From: Haliscomenobacter sp.
GTDB lineage: Bacteria; Bacteroidota; Bacteroidia; Chitinophagales; Saprospiraceae
NCBI GenBank assembly: GCA_016707205.1
Contig: JADJHZ010000003.1
Location: 248,001 to 312,000, forward strand
Reading direction: 5' to 3'
Length of the DNA stretch: 64,000 nucleotides
The notes under the pieces were generated by a model. The model saw only the letters and a program-made list of their open reading frames with translations, made no database searches and was not told where the DNA came from. Shown in pieces: positions 51,305 to 60,429 of this stretch. Position 1 is the stretch's first letter, and each line of letters begins with the position of its first letter. The position numbers and the translations under genes were made by a program.

Positions 51305-52537
51305 ATGTACCTCCGCCGAGCATTTTCCTTTTACCTCCGCTCCTTTTCCGGGTTATCCCGCGACGTGTGGATGCTTGGTTTTGTCTCTCTGATCAACCGG
51401 AGCGGAGCCATGGTGATTCCCTTTCTCACGGTATACATGACGCAGGAATTGGGATTTACCAAGCCCGAGGCGGGTTTGGTGATGAGCTGTTTCGGAATCG
51501 GGTCGGTCATCGGCGTATACGCTGGGGGGCAATTGACCGATCGGTTCGGCTACTATTACGTTCAGTTATGGTCGCTTTTGCTAACGGGGGCCGCTTTTTT
51601 TCTACTCATGCGGGTTCAAGGGCTGATTCCTTTTGCGGGGAGTATTTTTGTGCTAAGCATGGTGGCCGAGGCCTTTCGTCCGGCCAATTTCGCCTCGATC
51701 GCCGCCTATGCCCGTCCGGAAAACGTTACCCGCTCGTATTCGCTCATCCGCCTGGCAGTCAACCTGGGCTTTTCAGTCGGTCCTGCGCTGGGAGGCTGGC
51801 TGGCCCATGGCTTTGGGTTTCAATGGTTGTTTATCGTTGATGGCGCGACGTGCATAGCTGCAGCGCTGATCTTTTATACGTATCTCCGGCCCAAAAAAGA
51901 GACGAATAGGCCCAAAAATGAGTCGGAACCGCCTGCATCCGTTAAGCAATCCGCCTATCGGGATACCACCTTTCTATGGTTCATGCTTTTTGTCACCATC
52001 ACAGGGATTGCGTTTATGCAGTTTTTCTCCGTGATCCCGGTGTTCTGGAGGGAGGATTTCGGTCTCAACGAGGCTCAGATCGGCTCTTTGCTTGCCATGA
52101 ACGGGTTGATCATCGCGTTCGTGGAAATGCCGCTGGTGTTCCGTTTGGAAGGCAGAGTGGAAAAAGTGGTCCTGGTCAGTATAGGCGCCGGCATGATCGG
52201 GCTGTCGTTTTTGGTATATAATGTGGTTAGCGGGGTGTTTTTGGCTTCTGTTTTGTCGATACTCCTGGTGACGATCGGCGAAATGCTCAACTTCCCCTTT
52301 GCCAATTCGCTTGTCTTAGGAAGAAGCGGCCCGTCCAACCGTGGGCAGTATATGGCGCTGTACGCCATGGGGTTCTCGGTGGCCCATATCCTGTCGCCCG
52401 TCATCGGCATGCAAGTAGCCGGGACACTGGGTTATCCGACACTTTGGTACCTCCTGATCGGGCTGACGGCCATTTCCCTGGCGGGTTTTTTGCTCTTGCG
52501 CCAGCGTTTGCTTCCCCGGCCAAATGAACCGGCATGA
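51305..52537 (+). CDS. MFS transporter
   Basis: 410 residues with about 12 hydrophobic segments. The loop 2-3 motif GGQLTDRFGYYYVQ (MFS motif A-like) and the central loop (RPKKETNRPKNESEPP) are evident. Related to multidrug/sugar efflux MFS proteins; substrate unknown. ATG 51305 (MYLRRAFSFYLRSFSG) fits. The stop overlaps the next gene's ATG (ATGA), so the two are translationally coupled. Confidence 0.88.
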   Translation: MYLRRAFSFYLRSFSGLSRDVWMLGFVSLINRSGAMVIPFLTVYMTQELGFTKPEAGLVMSCFGIGSVIGVYAGGQLTDRFGYYYVQLWSLLLTGAAFFLLMRVQGLIPFAGSIFVLSMVAEAFRPANFASIAAYARPENVTRSYSLIRLAVNLGFSVGPALGGWLAHGFGFQWLFIVDGATCIAAALIFYTYLRPKKETNRPKNESEPPASVKQSAYRDTTFLWFMLFVTITGIAFMQFFSVIPVFWREDFGLNEAQIGSLLAMNGLIIAFVEMPLVFRLEGRVEKVVLVSIGAGMIGLSFLVYNVVSGVFLASVLSILLVTIGEMLNFPFANSLVLGRSGPSNRGQYMALYAMGFSVAHILSPVIGMQVAGTLGYPTLWYLLIGLTAISLAGFLLLRQRLLPRPNEPA

Positions 52538-53487
52538 TCGGGCGCGATTTGGAACGAGCCGCCCGGCTTCTCCGGGAAGGGGCGCTGGTGGCCATACCAA
52601 CCGAAACGGTGTACGGACTTGCCGGCAACGCCTTTTCGGAAACGGCGGTAGCCGAGATCTTTGCCGTCAAACAGCGGCCGGCTTTTGATCCGCTTATTGT
52701 ACATGCAGGCAGTCTGGACCGGCTGCAGACCCTTGCTGCCGATTTCCCTCCGGAAGCGCGCCGGCTGGCCGAAGCGTTCATGCCCGGTCCACTGACGTTG
52801 CTTTTGCCTAAGTCTGATTTAATTCCCGACCTGGTTACCGCCGGATCGCCCAACGTAGCGCTTCGCATCCCCAACCACCCGATGACATTGAACCTTTTGA
52901 ACCTCCTGGAATTCCCACTGGCGGCCCCAAGCGCTAACCCGTTTGGATACATCAGCCCGACCACCGCCCAACACGTCGGACAGCAGTTGGGATCCAAGAT
53001 CCCCTATATCCTCGACGGCGGGCCCTGCCGGGTAGGCCTGGAGAGCACGATCGTAGGATTTAATGGGCCTCAGGCCGTTATCTACCGAAAAGGAGGCATT
53101 CCGGTGGAAGCGATAGAAGAAATTGCAGGCCCGGTCCTGGTTATGGCCCACTCCAGTTCGGACCCCATGGCGCCCGGAATGCTCAAGAGCCACTATGCGC
53201 CCAAAGTACCGTTACGGCTAGGGAACCTCGACGAAATGATCCGGGAGAATCGCCACCTTCGTCTCGGCATCCTGAGTTTTCAGCGCGTTTTTCCCAGGTT
53301 GCCCCGGGACTGCCAAGTGGTGCTTTCGGAAAACGGCGATTTCACCGAAGCAGCCCGGAGGCTTTTTGCCGGGATGAGATATCTGGATGAATTACCTATC
53401 GACTTGATCCTGGCAGAGCCGCTCCCCGAGGAGCACCTGGGCAGAGCGATCAACGACCGCCTGCGCCGGGCTGCCGCCGGTTCCTGA
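52534..53487 (+). CDS. Threonylcarbamoyl-AMP synthase (Sua5/TsaC family)
   Basis: 317 residues. N-terminal YrdC domain with IPTETVYGLAGNAF (about 23-36), KQRPAFDPLIVH, FMPGPLTLLL and SANPFGYISPTTAQHV. A C-terminal Sua5 domain follows (SHYAPKVPLRL). It makes threonylcarbamoyl-AMP for the t6A37 modification of ANN-decoding tRNAs. Overlaps the MFS gene by 4 bp. The longer Sua5 form with an extra domain fits this length. Confidence 0.94.
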   Translation: MIGRDLERAARLLREGALVAIPTETVYGLAGNAFSETAVAEIFAVKQRPAFDPLIVHAGSLDRLQTLAADFPPEARRLAEAFMPGPLTLLLPKSDLIPDLVTAGSPNVALRIPNHPMTLNLLNLLEFPLAAPSANPFGYISPTTAQHVGQQLGSKIPYILDGGPCRVGLESTIVGFNGPQAVIYRKGGIPVEAIEEIAGPVLVMAHSSSDPMAPGMLKSHYAPKVPLRLGNLDEMIRENRHLRLGILSFQRVFPRLPRDCQVVLSENGDFTEAARRLFAGMRYLDELPIDLILAEPLPEEHLGRAINDRLRRAAAGS

Positions 53488-53606
53488 AAAAGGAATAAAA
53501 ATTTTGCGCTTCGATCAACCCTCACGGGCAAAAGAGGTTATATTATTGCCCCCGAATAATCCGAACCCGTCGCAACCTTACATTTTACCATAAAATCCAT
53601 TTTACC

Positions 53607-54128
53607 ATGCGTAAGAAAAACTTGTATGTACTGCTCTTGGCTACTACCCTGTTTGCCTTGGGAACGACGCTGAACGCTCAGGAACGCGTAAGCCCGCTGA
53701 AAGAAGCCAAAACGATTATCTCCGGCTCCGTTAACCTTGCCATTACCTACAGCAGCCCTTCGGTGAAGGGGCGCAAGATCTGGGGAGATTTGGTTCCTTA
53801 TGGAGAGATATGGCGGACCGGAGCAAACGAGGCAACTACCTTTGAGGTGAATAAAGACGTGCTCGTCAATGGGCAACGCCTGGCAGCCGGCAAGTATGCC
53901 TTCTTTACGATCCCATCGGAAAAAACCTGGATCCTGGTCTTTAATAAAGAACCCAATCAATGGGGATCTTACAACTACAAAGAATCCATGGATGCCCTGC
54001 GCGTCACCGTTAAGGTAAAAGCAGCCAAGGCGTTCTCCGAACAATTGATGATTACCGCCGACAGCAAAGGCAAGGTAGTCGTGGCGTGGGAAAACCTTTC
54101 AGCGCCGTTCAAAGTGAAAGCGCTTTAA
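53607..54128 (+). CDS. DUF2911 exported protein
   Basis: 173 residues with a signal peptide (MRKKNLYVLLLATTLFALGTTLNAQ). The core (ITYSSPSVKGRKIWGDLVPYGEIWRTGANEATTFEVNKDV, then GQRLAAGKYAFFTIPSE and WILVFNKEPNQWGSYNYKESMDALRV) is the DUF2911 signature. Common in Bacteroidota, periplasmic, function unknown. Confidence 0.92.
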   Translation: MRKKNLYVLLLATTLFALGTTLNAQERVSPLKEAKTIISGSVNLAITYSSPSVKGRKIWGDLVPYGEIWRTGANEATTFEVNKDVLVNGQRLAAGKYAFFTIPSEKTWILVFNKEPNQWGSYNYKESMDALRVTVKVKAAKAFSEQLMITADSKGKVVVAWENLSAPFKVKAL

Positions 54129-54197
54129 TGCGCTGGAACCTGAGGCATTTCCAATACGGCTGAAACGGCTTTTGTGCGGGCTATTTCCTATGCCCCG

Positions 54198-54243
54198 GAG
54201 ACCGCGTGCGCATGCCTCCCGATAGGTCTGTGTGCGCGGTCTC
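54198..54243. other. Hairpin GAGACCGCG...CGCGGTCTC
   Basis: GAGACCGCGTGCGCA (54198-54212) pairs imperfectly with TGTGCGCGGTCTC (54231-54243). It lies between the DUF2911 and lipoprotein genes. It could slow transcription, but there is no T-run. Confidence 0.4.
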
Positions 54244-54321
54244 AAAATAATTCGCCTGACAACGGGGGGAATCCTTCTGCGTTTTGGTATTTTTGCGCAA
54301 ATCAACGAATTAGAACGAATT

Positions 54322-54708
54322 ATGAAATATTCAGGAACGCAGCTTCTCTTGCTTTTGCTCATTCCCTGGTCTTTCTCCTCTTGTAAAAAAGAAATAGATC
54401 CCACGCCGCAATTAGTCCTCGGGCACTGGGAAATCCAAGAGGCCTACCGCAATGGAAAACCCACGGAATCCCTTGCCGACCTGTTCTTTGAATTCAAGGA
54501 GGAGGGAAAGATGGCCACCAACCTCCCGGTAACGGAAGTCCCCATGGAGGCCAGCTATGAAGTGAAGAAGGGGAAAATAGAACAAGCGCAGGGGGATATT
54601 ACCCTCGTTTACCAGATTGAATCCCTAACCGACTCTTCGATGGTGCTTAAAACCAATTTCAGGGGGTTTGACTTCCGCTTTGTACTCGGCAAATCCCGCT
54701 TGCAATAA
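54322..54708 (+). CDS. Small lipoprotein of unknown function
   Basis: 128 residues from ATG 54322. Signal with lipobox SFSSC (Cys about 20), so an envelope lipoprotein. The mature part (LVLGHWEIQEAYRNGKPTESLADLFFEF) starts with a lipocalin-like G-x-W motif and ends RFVLGKSRLQ. Function unknown. A TATTTTTG upstream (54287-54294) fits a -7 box, without a clear -33. Confidence 0.75.
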   Translation: MKYSGTQLLLLLLIPWSFSSCKKEIDPTPQLVLGHWEIQEAYRNGKPTESLADLFFEFKEEGKMATNLPVTEVPMEASYEVKKGKIEQAQGDITLVYQIESLTDSSMVLKTNFRGFDFRFVLGKSRLQ

Positions 54709-54731
54709 ATCCATTCTTTATTTAGCCGATC

Positions 54732-54998
54732 ATGCGCATTCCCAATTCCCTGGAACTCTTTTTGATCCAAACCGCAGCTTATCTGGCGCTTTGGCTGGTT
54801 TACCCCTATCTGGCCGGGTTGTTGAGTATTATTTTCGGCATTGTGTTTTTGGTGGTTCTGCTGATTTCCGTTATTGTGGAGTGGATCGAACCTTCCAAGG
54901 TGCCCCGCGCCTATTTCGGCTCGATGCTGGCCTCTACGCTGGCGCCGGGGATAGCCGCCCTGGCATACGAAGCCGGTAAATGGATCGGCGGTCAATAA
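54732..54998 (+). CDS. Small membrane protein of unknown function
   Basis: 88 residues with two to three hydrophobic helices (LFLIQTAAYLALWLVYPYLAGLLSIIFGIVFLVVLL as adjacent helices, then STLAPGIAALAYEA). No known domain. It follows the lipoprotein gene by 23 bp and may share its transcript. Confidence 0.7.
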   Translation: MRIPNSLELFLIQTAAYLALWLVYPYLAGLLSIIFGIVFLVVLLISVIVEWIEPSKVPRAYFGSMLASTLAPGIAALAYEAGKWIGGQ

Positions 54999-55092
54999 TA
55001 GCCTTGTTGGATGCAACCTTGGCTGTATTCAAGTGGTTATGGTAAAGAACTGCGCTCATAAAACAGGATAAACCGGATATATCCCCGACGAC

Positions 55093-56880
55093 ATGAAGCA
55101 CCTGAGTTACTTGAACAAGTATTTTTTCCGCTACCGCAAACTGGTGTTGCTGGGGTTCTTATTCGTTTTTCTCTCCAACTACTTCCGCGTGCTGCAGCCC
55201 CAAACCATCCGGGAAGCGCTGGACCTCGTCATCGACAACCTCCAAATGTACCGTTTGTATCAGGGCAGCAGCCTGGAAAGGGTTTTCTTCCGCATGTTGG
55301 GACAGCAACTACTTTATTTTGGGGTGTTGGTGGTGATTCTGGCGATCTTCATGGGGCTGTTCATGTTTTTTATGCGGCAGACGATCATCGTTATGTCGCG
55401 GCTGATTGAGTACGACCTTCGCAAAGAAATCTATCTGCACTACCAAAAACTGGACCTGGCCTTTTACAAGCGAAACAATACCGGGGATTTAATGGCCAGG
55501 GTGACTGAAGATGTCAACAAAGTCCGCATGTACCTGGGCCCAGCCGTGTTGTATGGCGTCAATCTGGTTTCGTTGTTCATTCTCGTGATTTCCGCCATGC
55601 TCTCCGTAAACGTGGAACTGACGGTTTACTGCTTGCTTCCCCTACCCTTATTGTCTATATCCATCTACTATGTGAGCAACCTGATCAACGAGCGCAGCGA
55701 GGTCATTCAACAGCAGATTGCCCGGCTCAACAGCATTGCCCAGGAAGTATATTCCGGCATCCGGGTGGTGAAAGCGTATGTCCAGGAAGGCCCCATGACC
55801 CGGTTCTTTGCGATACAAACCGAAGATTTCAAAGAAAAATCGCTTGGCTTAGCCACCGTAAATGCCCTGTTCTTCCCCTTGATGCTCCTACTGGTCGGGG
55901 CAAGCACCCTGCTGACGGTTTATATAGGGGGAATCCTCACCTTAAAAGGCACGATCACTCCCGGTAATATTGCAGAATTTGTGATCTACGTCAACATGCT
56001 TACCTGGCCGGTGACTTCGATCGGATGGATCGCTTCCATCGTACAGCAGGCGGCGGCTTCCCAAAAGCGGATCAATGAGTTTTTGAATACCCGTCCGAAA
56101 ATCGTCAATACGAGCAAGGTATCCCACCCCATTCACGGAAGAATTGCTTTCCGGGACGTTTCTTTTACCTATCCGGATACGGGGATTGAAGCGATCAAAC
56201 ACGTGAGTTTTGAACTCAAACCCGGTCAGAAAATGGCCATCGTTGGCCGTACCGGATCGGGAAAAACCACCATTGCCGACCTGCTGGTCCGGATGTACGA
56301 TGCACAGTCCGGGCAAATCCTCATCGACGATCATCCGATCAAGGATTGGGATCTTTCCTTCCTGAGGCAGCATATCGGGTATGTTCCCCAGGATGTATTC
56401 CTGTTTTCGGATACCATTGCCGCCAATATTGCCTTTGGCGCGCCAGACGCTACCCGGTCTGAAATCGAAGCATTTGCCGAATACGCTTCCATTCATCAGG
56501 AGATCCTCTCCCTTCCCAAACAGTTCGACACCCTGGTTGGCGAACGGGGCGTCACGCTTTCGGGCGGGCAAAAGCAGCGGGTCGCCATCGCACGGGCGTT
56601 GATCAAAAAACCCGATATCCTCATTCTGGACGATTGCCTGTCGGCCGTCGACACCAACACCGAAAAACAGATTCTGCGCTACTTCAACGATGCCCTGGCA
56701 GATAAAACAGCCATCGTGATCACCCACCGGATCTATTCCCTTCTGCAGTTCGACAAGATCATCGTTCTGGATCATGGGCGCATAATCGAGCAAGGCGCCC
56801 ATGAAGAGTTGCTCGCATTGAAAGGATACTATTTCGACCTGTTTGAACGGCAACGGCTGGAAGAAGTCGAAGTGGAATAA
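55093..56880 (+). CDS. ABC transporter, fused membrane and ATPase domains (exporter type)
   Basis: 595 residues. Six-helix transmembrane domain (about 1-310) and nucleotide-binding domain with Walker A GRTGSGKTT (about 385-393), Q loop YVPQDVFLF, signature LSGGQKQR (about 490-497), Walker B ILILDDCLSAVD and switch His in ITHRIYS. The half-size exporter must act as a homodimer. Unlike most relatives, Walker B ends in Asp-Asp rather than Asp-Glu (LDDCLS), so the usual catalytic Glu is replaced. Substrate unknown. Confidence 0.92.
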   Translation: MKHLSYLNKYFFRYRKLVLLGFLFVFLSNYFRVLQPQTIREALDLVIDNLQMYRLYQGSSLERVFFRMLGQQLLYFGVLVVILAIFMGLFMFFMRQTIIVMSRLIEYDLRKEIYLHYQKLDLAFYKRNNTGDLMARVTEDVNKVRMYLGPAVLYGVNLVSLFILVISAMLSVNVELTVYCLLPLPLLSISIYYVSNLINERSEVIQQQIARLNSIAQEVYSGIRVVKAYVQEGPMTRFFAIQTEDFKEKSLGLATVNALFFPLMLLLVGASTLLTVYIGGILTLKGTITPGNIAEFVIYVNMLTWPVTSIGWIASIVQQAAASQKRINEFLNTRPKIVNTSKVSHPIHGRIAFRDVSFTYPDTGIEAIKHVSFELKPGQKMAIVGRTGSGKTTIADLLVRMYDAQSGQILIDDHPIKDWDLSFLRQHIGYVPQDVFLFSDTIAANIAFGAPDATRSEIEAFAEYASIHQEILSLPKQFDTLVGERGVTLSGGQKQRVAIARALIKKPDILILDDCLSAVDTNTEKQILRYFNDALADKTAIVITHRIYSLLQFDKIIVLDHGRIIEQGAHEELLALKGYYFDLFERQRLEEVEVE

Positions 56881-57146
56881 AAAAACCCATCCGCCTCCCT
56901 GGCATAAAAAATAGACATATTAATTCTTTGTAAAGAATTTGGACTCGCCGGTATGACCACACCCAAAAATCCGTCTTGTCCCCCTACCCCATTTCTCCTT
57001 TTTTCCGGAGGCTTCTTCCTCAGAACCCCGGGATTCTCTTTTCTCTTTGGCGCAGACGGGATGCCAGGCCGAATTTTATCCTTCTTTATCGTTTTTTGGA
57101 GGCCCCGGATAGGTACCTCCCCTATCTGTATCTTTTAGACCACTTA

Positions 57147-57177
57147 TTTTGATTTTTTAGGCAAATTTTTACTTTTG
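57147..57177 (+). promoter_or_regulatory. Probable promoter upstream of the DUF3276 gene
   Basis: TTTTG (57147-57151), 18-nt spacer, TACTTTTG (57170-57177), a good Bacteroidota promoter match. The start codon at 57370 is about 190 bp away, so the transcript would have a long leader. 56881-57146 has no recognised feature; a 61-codon open frame there is not convincing. Confidence 0.6.
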
Positions 57178-57227
57178 TACGGGCGATGTTTTTTAGTACC
57201 TGTTTAGTCCGCATCTGGAAACGCATG

Positions 57228-57290
57228 TTCTCCCTTTGTTTTCCCCGTCACTAAAGGGAGCGAAGGGAGAAAATGACTGGCTCCCTTTAG
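57228..57290 (+). promoter_or_regulatory. Alternative hairpins in the DUF3276 leader
   Basis: Stem B: CTAAAGGGAGC (57251-57261) with GCTCCCTTTAG (57280-57290), 11 bp perfect. Stem A: TTCTCCCTTTG (57228-57238) with CGAAGGGAGAA (57261-57271), one G-U pair. The two stems cross each other and compete (or form a pseudoknot). Not matched to any known riboswitch class. No T-run follows. Confidence 0.45.
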
Positions 57291-57369
57291 GGTAAGGGGC
57301 TATTCCAGGCATTTTCGACCGGAGTGCTAAAGAGTTACGTTTTTTATCCGATCATTAAACAGAGTTGCC

Positions 57370-57789
57370 GTGGATAATGAAAGAAATCAAAGAAGGTTTG
57401 AGAGTGTGTTTTCCAGGAAAGTTCGCGCAGGCAAAAGAAGGACGTATTTCTTTGACGTTCGCCGGACCAAAGGCGAAGACTATTATCTGACTTTAACCGA
57501 GAGCACCCGAAAATTTAATGGAGACGGCTACGAGCGGCATAAGATCTTTCTGTACAAGGAAGATTTCAACCGGTTTCTCGACAACCTCCAGGACGTCATC
57601 GACCATATTAAGACCAATTTGATGCCCGAATACGATTACGACGAATTCGCCCGGCGGCATGAAGAAGAAGAAGAGGATGATTATATGGATGACCACATGG
57701 AACGAAATGCCGCTCCTTTCTCAGAAAACCACACCCCCAAAAAGGAGGATGGGGAAGAACTGCCCTCGGAGGAAGATATGAGCTGGTAA
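57370..57789 (+). CDS. DUF3276 PUR-alpha-like nucleic-acid-binding protein
   Basis: 139 residues. Starts at GTG 57370 because no in-frame ATG gives the conserved beginning. Core FSRKVRAGKRRTYFFDVRRTKGEDYYLTLTESTRKF ... GYERHKIFLYKEDFNRFLDNLQ is the PUR repeat of Bacteroidota and spirochaetes, which binds single-stranded DNA/RNA. A long acidic tail (EEEEEDDYMDDHME, GEELPSEEDMSW) follows. Role unknown, possibly a regulator. Confidence 0.9.
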   Translation: MDNERNQRRFESVFSRKVRAGKRRTYFFDVRRTKGEDYYLTLTESTRKFNGDGYERHKIFLYKEDFNRFLDNLQDVIDHIKTNLMPEYDYDEFARRHEEEEEDDYMDDHMERNAAPFSENHTPKKEDGEELPSEEDMSW

Positions 57790-57869
57790 TCCAGCTTCGT
57801 CTTCCCTTACTCTTGCCCACACGGCTCGGGGAGGCCGCCCACACCCTGTAATGGGTTTTGAGATCCCTT

Positions 57870-59966
57870 CTAGTACGACCCAAAATATCTCCGGAGAAAC
57901 CATTCCAGAGACAACAGCCCGATCAGGATGCCAAACAACCATCTCAGGTTGATCAGGGGCCGGGTGCGAACCGTTTGGTAGATAACCGGCTTGGCAGAAT
58001 TCAACCCCCGGACCATTTCAGAAAAGCCCGCCAGGTCCTTTTGGTAAAGAAGGCGCCCGCCGGATTCCCTGCTTATCGTAGCCAAAATGCCATGGTCGGC
58101 CGTCGTTTCAAACAATTCCAGTTGGATGGGGCGAACGCTGCATTGCCCTTCAAAGGTCAAGGTTTCCCCTCCGTTGTTGACGGAAGCCCGGAATCGGTAT
58201 TCTCCAACCGGCAAAATCCCCGCATTCAGGGAATACGCTCGTCCGCTTTTGTTGAAGGTAAAATTGAACTCTTTGCCTTTCTGGTTGACCAGGGTGAGCC
58301 TGACGTCGGGCTCGTTGATCAGTTCAAACGTGTTGTTGTACAACTCGGCATCAAACACCACCGGTTCGTTTTCGTCAAAGATGTTCTTGGCCAGGCTGAC
58401 CCGGAATTTTCGCTTATCCTCCTTCACACTCAGGTATTGAACCATTTTGCTGAGGAGGTTGTCAAAAAATACGTGGTTTTCATTCTGCAGGTAATTGAAC
58501 AGACGCCAGCGCCAAAGGCCTTCAGCCGCCAGGACCCCGGTCCGAACCCCGCCGGGGTCTCCAAAGCTCAGCAACGGGTATTCGGTGTCGATCTTCCGGA
58601 TGCGCTGAAAAAGGAAGGTCTGAGCCTGGCCGGCGCTGCGGAATTCGCCAAAAGGCGCCGAGAGCGGAGGATAGTTCCCCAGTTCGTTCCGAATCTGCTC
58701 GTCGATAAGGAAGAGGTTGAAATTCCCGGCCACCCTGGCCTGCACTTCGTTAACGCTGCGTGCATCCGCCTGAATGACCAGCAGATTTTGCACTTCGTTC
58801 AGGCGGTTAAAGTCGGCCTGCAGCCCGGCGATGAACCAACGCGGGGTGCGGTTGCGGTTGAGCTCCGCCAACTGGCTGTTCAAATTGTTGGTCCGGGAGG
58901 GCAATTGGTGGAAAATGACGAAATCATATCCGGCGAGAGCGCCTTTGAAATCGTTGATGAACGCCGTTTCTACCTGATAGTTTTTATTATTCAGAAGGCT
59001 TTGCCGCAGGGCGCTTAGGTCTGGATGAGGGGCGTGGGCCAGAATCAGGATCTTCTGCCGGGCATCGAGTACGTCGACAAAAATCTCCTGAACGTTATTT
59101 CCGGCGACCGCCTCCCCGGCTACGCTGCTCAACGTCAGCCGGTAACGCTGTACCCCGCTCTTGTCGGCGTCCAGGACCAACTCTCTGGTGTCAAAAAAAT
59201 CCTTCCGGTCGATCTGAACCGGAAGCTTCTGGAGCAACTGGGCAGACTCTCCCTGGACTTTGTACACCGAAAGTGTCGTGGCTGCGCCGGCGCAATTCAC
59301 TGCGGCGATATCGGCTTGTACGGTGAACTGGTCGCCCAGATAAGCGATCTTGTTATGAAAAACGCGCTTCAAGACCAGGTCCTTTTTGGGCACGGTATCG
59401 CCAAGCGCGAGAGCAAACACGGGGGCCCCGAGCTTGGTCCGGGAATAAATGGGGTTGCTTCCTTCGTTGTAGATGCCGTCTGTGGCCAGAAGGACGGCGC
59501 CCAGATTTTCTCCGCCAAATAGATCGGCCCCGAAGCGGAGCATTTCCGATAAATTGCTGACCTTATCCTGAAAGCCGGTATCCAGGCCTTCCCGCACCGA
59601 CTCCCCAAACGAATAAGTACGGACCTCAAAGTCATCGCCTAACTCCTTCTCTATCCGATCCAGTTGAGCCAAATATTCTTTTCGGCGGTCCCTGGACAAG
59701 GAGGCGCCAACGGATTCCGACGCGTCTTGCGCAATCAGTACAATGGGTTTGCGGATTTCCGTAAGGCGGGAGCGAAGGACAGGCCCAAGCAGGAAAAACG
59801 TCAGGATAAATACAGCCAGGAAGCGAATAAACCCCAAAGTCCATTTAAGCCAGGGCGCCTGCCCCTGGAAATGGGATTCGCGGTAATACAAGAACCCGGC
59901 AAGGAAAAGACTTGCCAACACGCACAACCCTACATACCAAACAGGATACCCCAACGTCATCTGCAT
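57870..59966 (-). CDS. VWA-like membrane protein of unknown function
   Basis: 698 residues. Two N-terminal membrane helices (WYVGLCVLASLFLAGFLYY; TLGFIRFLAVFILTFFLLGPVL) precede a von Willebrand A-like domain (VLIAQDASESVGASL ... GAVLLATDGIYNEGSN). A long extracytoplasmic part (about 290-650) and a C-terminal helix (LFGILIGLLSLEWFLRRYF) complete it. The layout is like Bat/aerotolerance-type or CatA-like membrane VWA proteins with a glutamine-amidotransferase-like middle (ILILAHAPHPDLSALRQSL). The metal-binding Asp-x-Ser of classic VWA domains is partly kept (DASES). Function unknown. Confidence 0.75.
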   Translation of the reverse strand: MQMTLGYPVWYVGLCVLASLFLAGFLYYRESHFQGQAPWLKWTLGFIRFLAVFILTFFLLGPVLRSRLTEIRKPIVLIAQDASESVGASLSRDRRKEYLAQLDRIEKELGDDFEVRTYSFGESVREGLDTGFQDKVSNLSEMLRFGADLFGGENLGAVLLATDGIYNEGSNPIYSRTKLGAPVFALALGDTVPKKDLVLKRVFHNKIAYLGDQFTVQADIAAVNCAGAATTLSVYKVQGESAQLLQKLPVQIDRKDFFDTRELVLDADKSGVQRYRLTLSSVAGEAVAGNNVQEIFVDVLDARQKILILAHAPHPDLSALRQSLLNNKNYQVETAFINDFKGALAGYDFVIFHQLPSRTNNLNSQLAELNRNRTPRWFIAGLQADFNRLNEVQNLLVIQADARSVNEVQARVAGNFNLFLIDEQIRNELGNYPPLSAPFGEFRSAGQAQTFLFQRIRKIDTEYPLLSFGDPGGVRTGVLAAEGLWRWRLFNYLQNENHVFFDNLLSKMVQYLSVKEDKRKFRVSLAKNIFDENEPVVFDAELYNNTFELINEPDVRLTLVNQKGKEFNFTFNKSGRAYSLNAGILPVGEYRFRASVNNGGETLTFEGQCSVRPIQLELFETTADHGILATISRESGGRLLYQKDLAGFSEMVRGLNSAKPVIYQTVRTRPLINLRWLFGILIGLLSLEWFLRRYFGSY

Positions 59967-59988
59967 GATCCACTCCTTATATTTCTAC

Positions 59989-60023
59989 CAAAGGTACGCA
60001 GGATGCCTGCGTTTTTTACCAAA
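59989..60023 (-). promoter_or_regulatory. Possible promoter of the VWA-like gene
   Basis: On the minus strand TTTG (60023-60020), 23-nt spacer, TACCTTTG (59996-59989). Expected transcription start about 15 bp before the ATG at 59966. The spacer is longer than usual. Confidence 0.4.
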
Positions 60024-60196
60024 ACCGGGTATTTTCCCTCCGGCAGGCCTTAACAAAGACCCCAAAAATACTTTGGCAGATGTTCTCCGGCAAGATAATT
60101 TTTATTCTCCAGTTGTCTCGTCTCTTTTATGCCAAGGAGAACGTAGTTTGCGCATACGTTCTAACGTCCGCCCACCCAAAAGGCCAAAAATCGCGA

Positions 60197-60278
60197 TACT
60201 GGACATTTTTGGAACGAGACGTTCCAGGTTTGGAAAACCTGGAACGTCTGGATGCCCGGAAAATGAACATGTCCAGTA
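60197..60278. repeat. Palindromic element, copy 2
   Basis: Ends TACTGGACAT/ATGTCCAGTA are perfect over 10 bp and the same as in 24663-24737. The inner part is again a perfect palindrome, but longer and different: GACGTTCCAGGTTT-GG-AAAACCTGGAACGTC. Flanking TGCCCGG before the right end is also shared. It lies between two divergent genes; the rest of the 59967-60429 gap holds no other feature. Confidence 0.8.
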
Positions 60279-60429
60279 GTGTGGTTATCATGAATCCCCT
60301 GGCGAATCAAGATTTTTTTTCCTTCTTTAAACGCGGACTGCCTGGTTACTGTTATGTTAAAAGATTTTCGAAAGCAAGCGCTTTTCCTATTTTTCGTTTT
60401 TTAAAATAAAAAAGGAAAACCATTAGCCC

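Noticed and set aside
56953..57138. 61-codon open frame between the ABC exporter and DUF3276 genes
   Set aside because: Composition is Pro/Phe-rich without a known pattern, codon use is unlike the neighbours, and a likely promoter of the next gene follows immediately.
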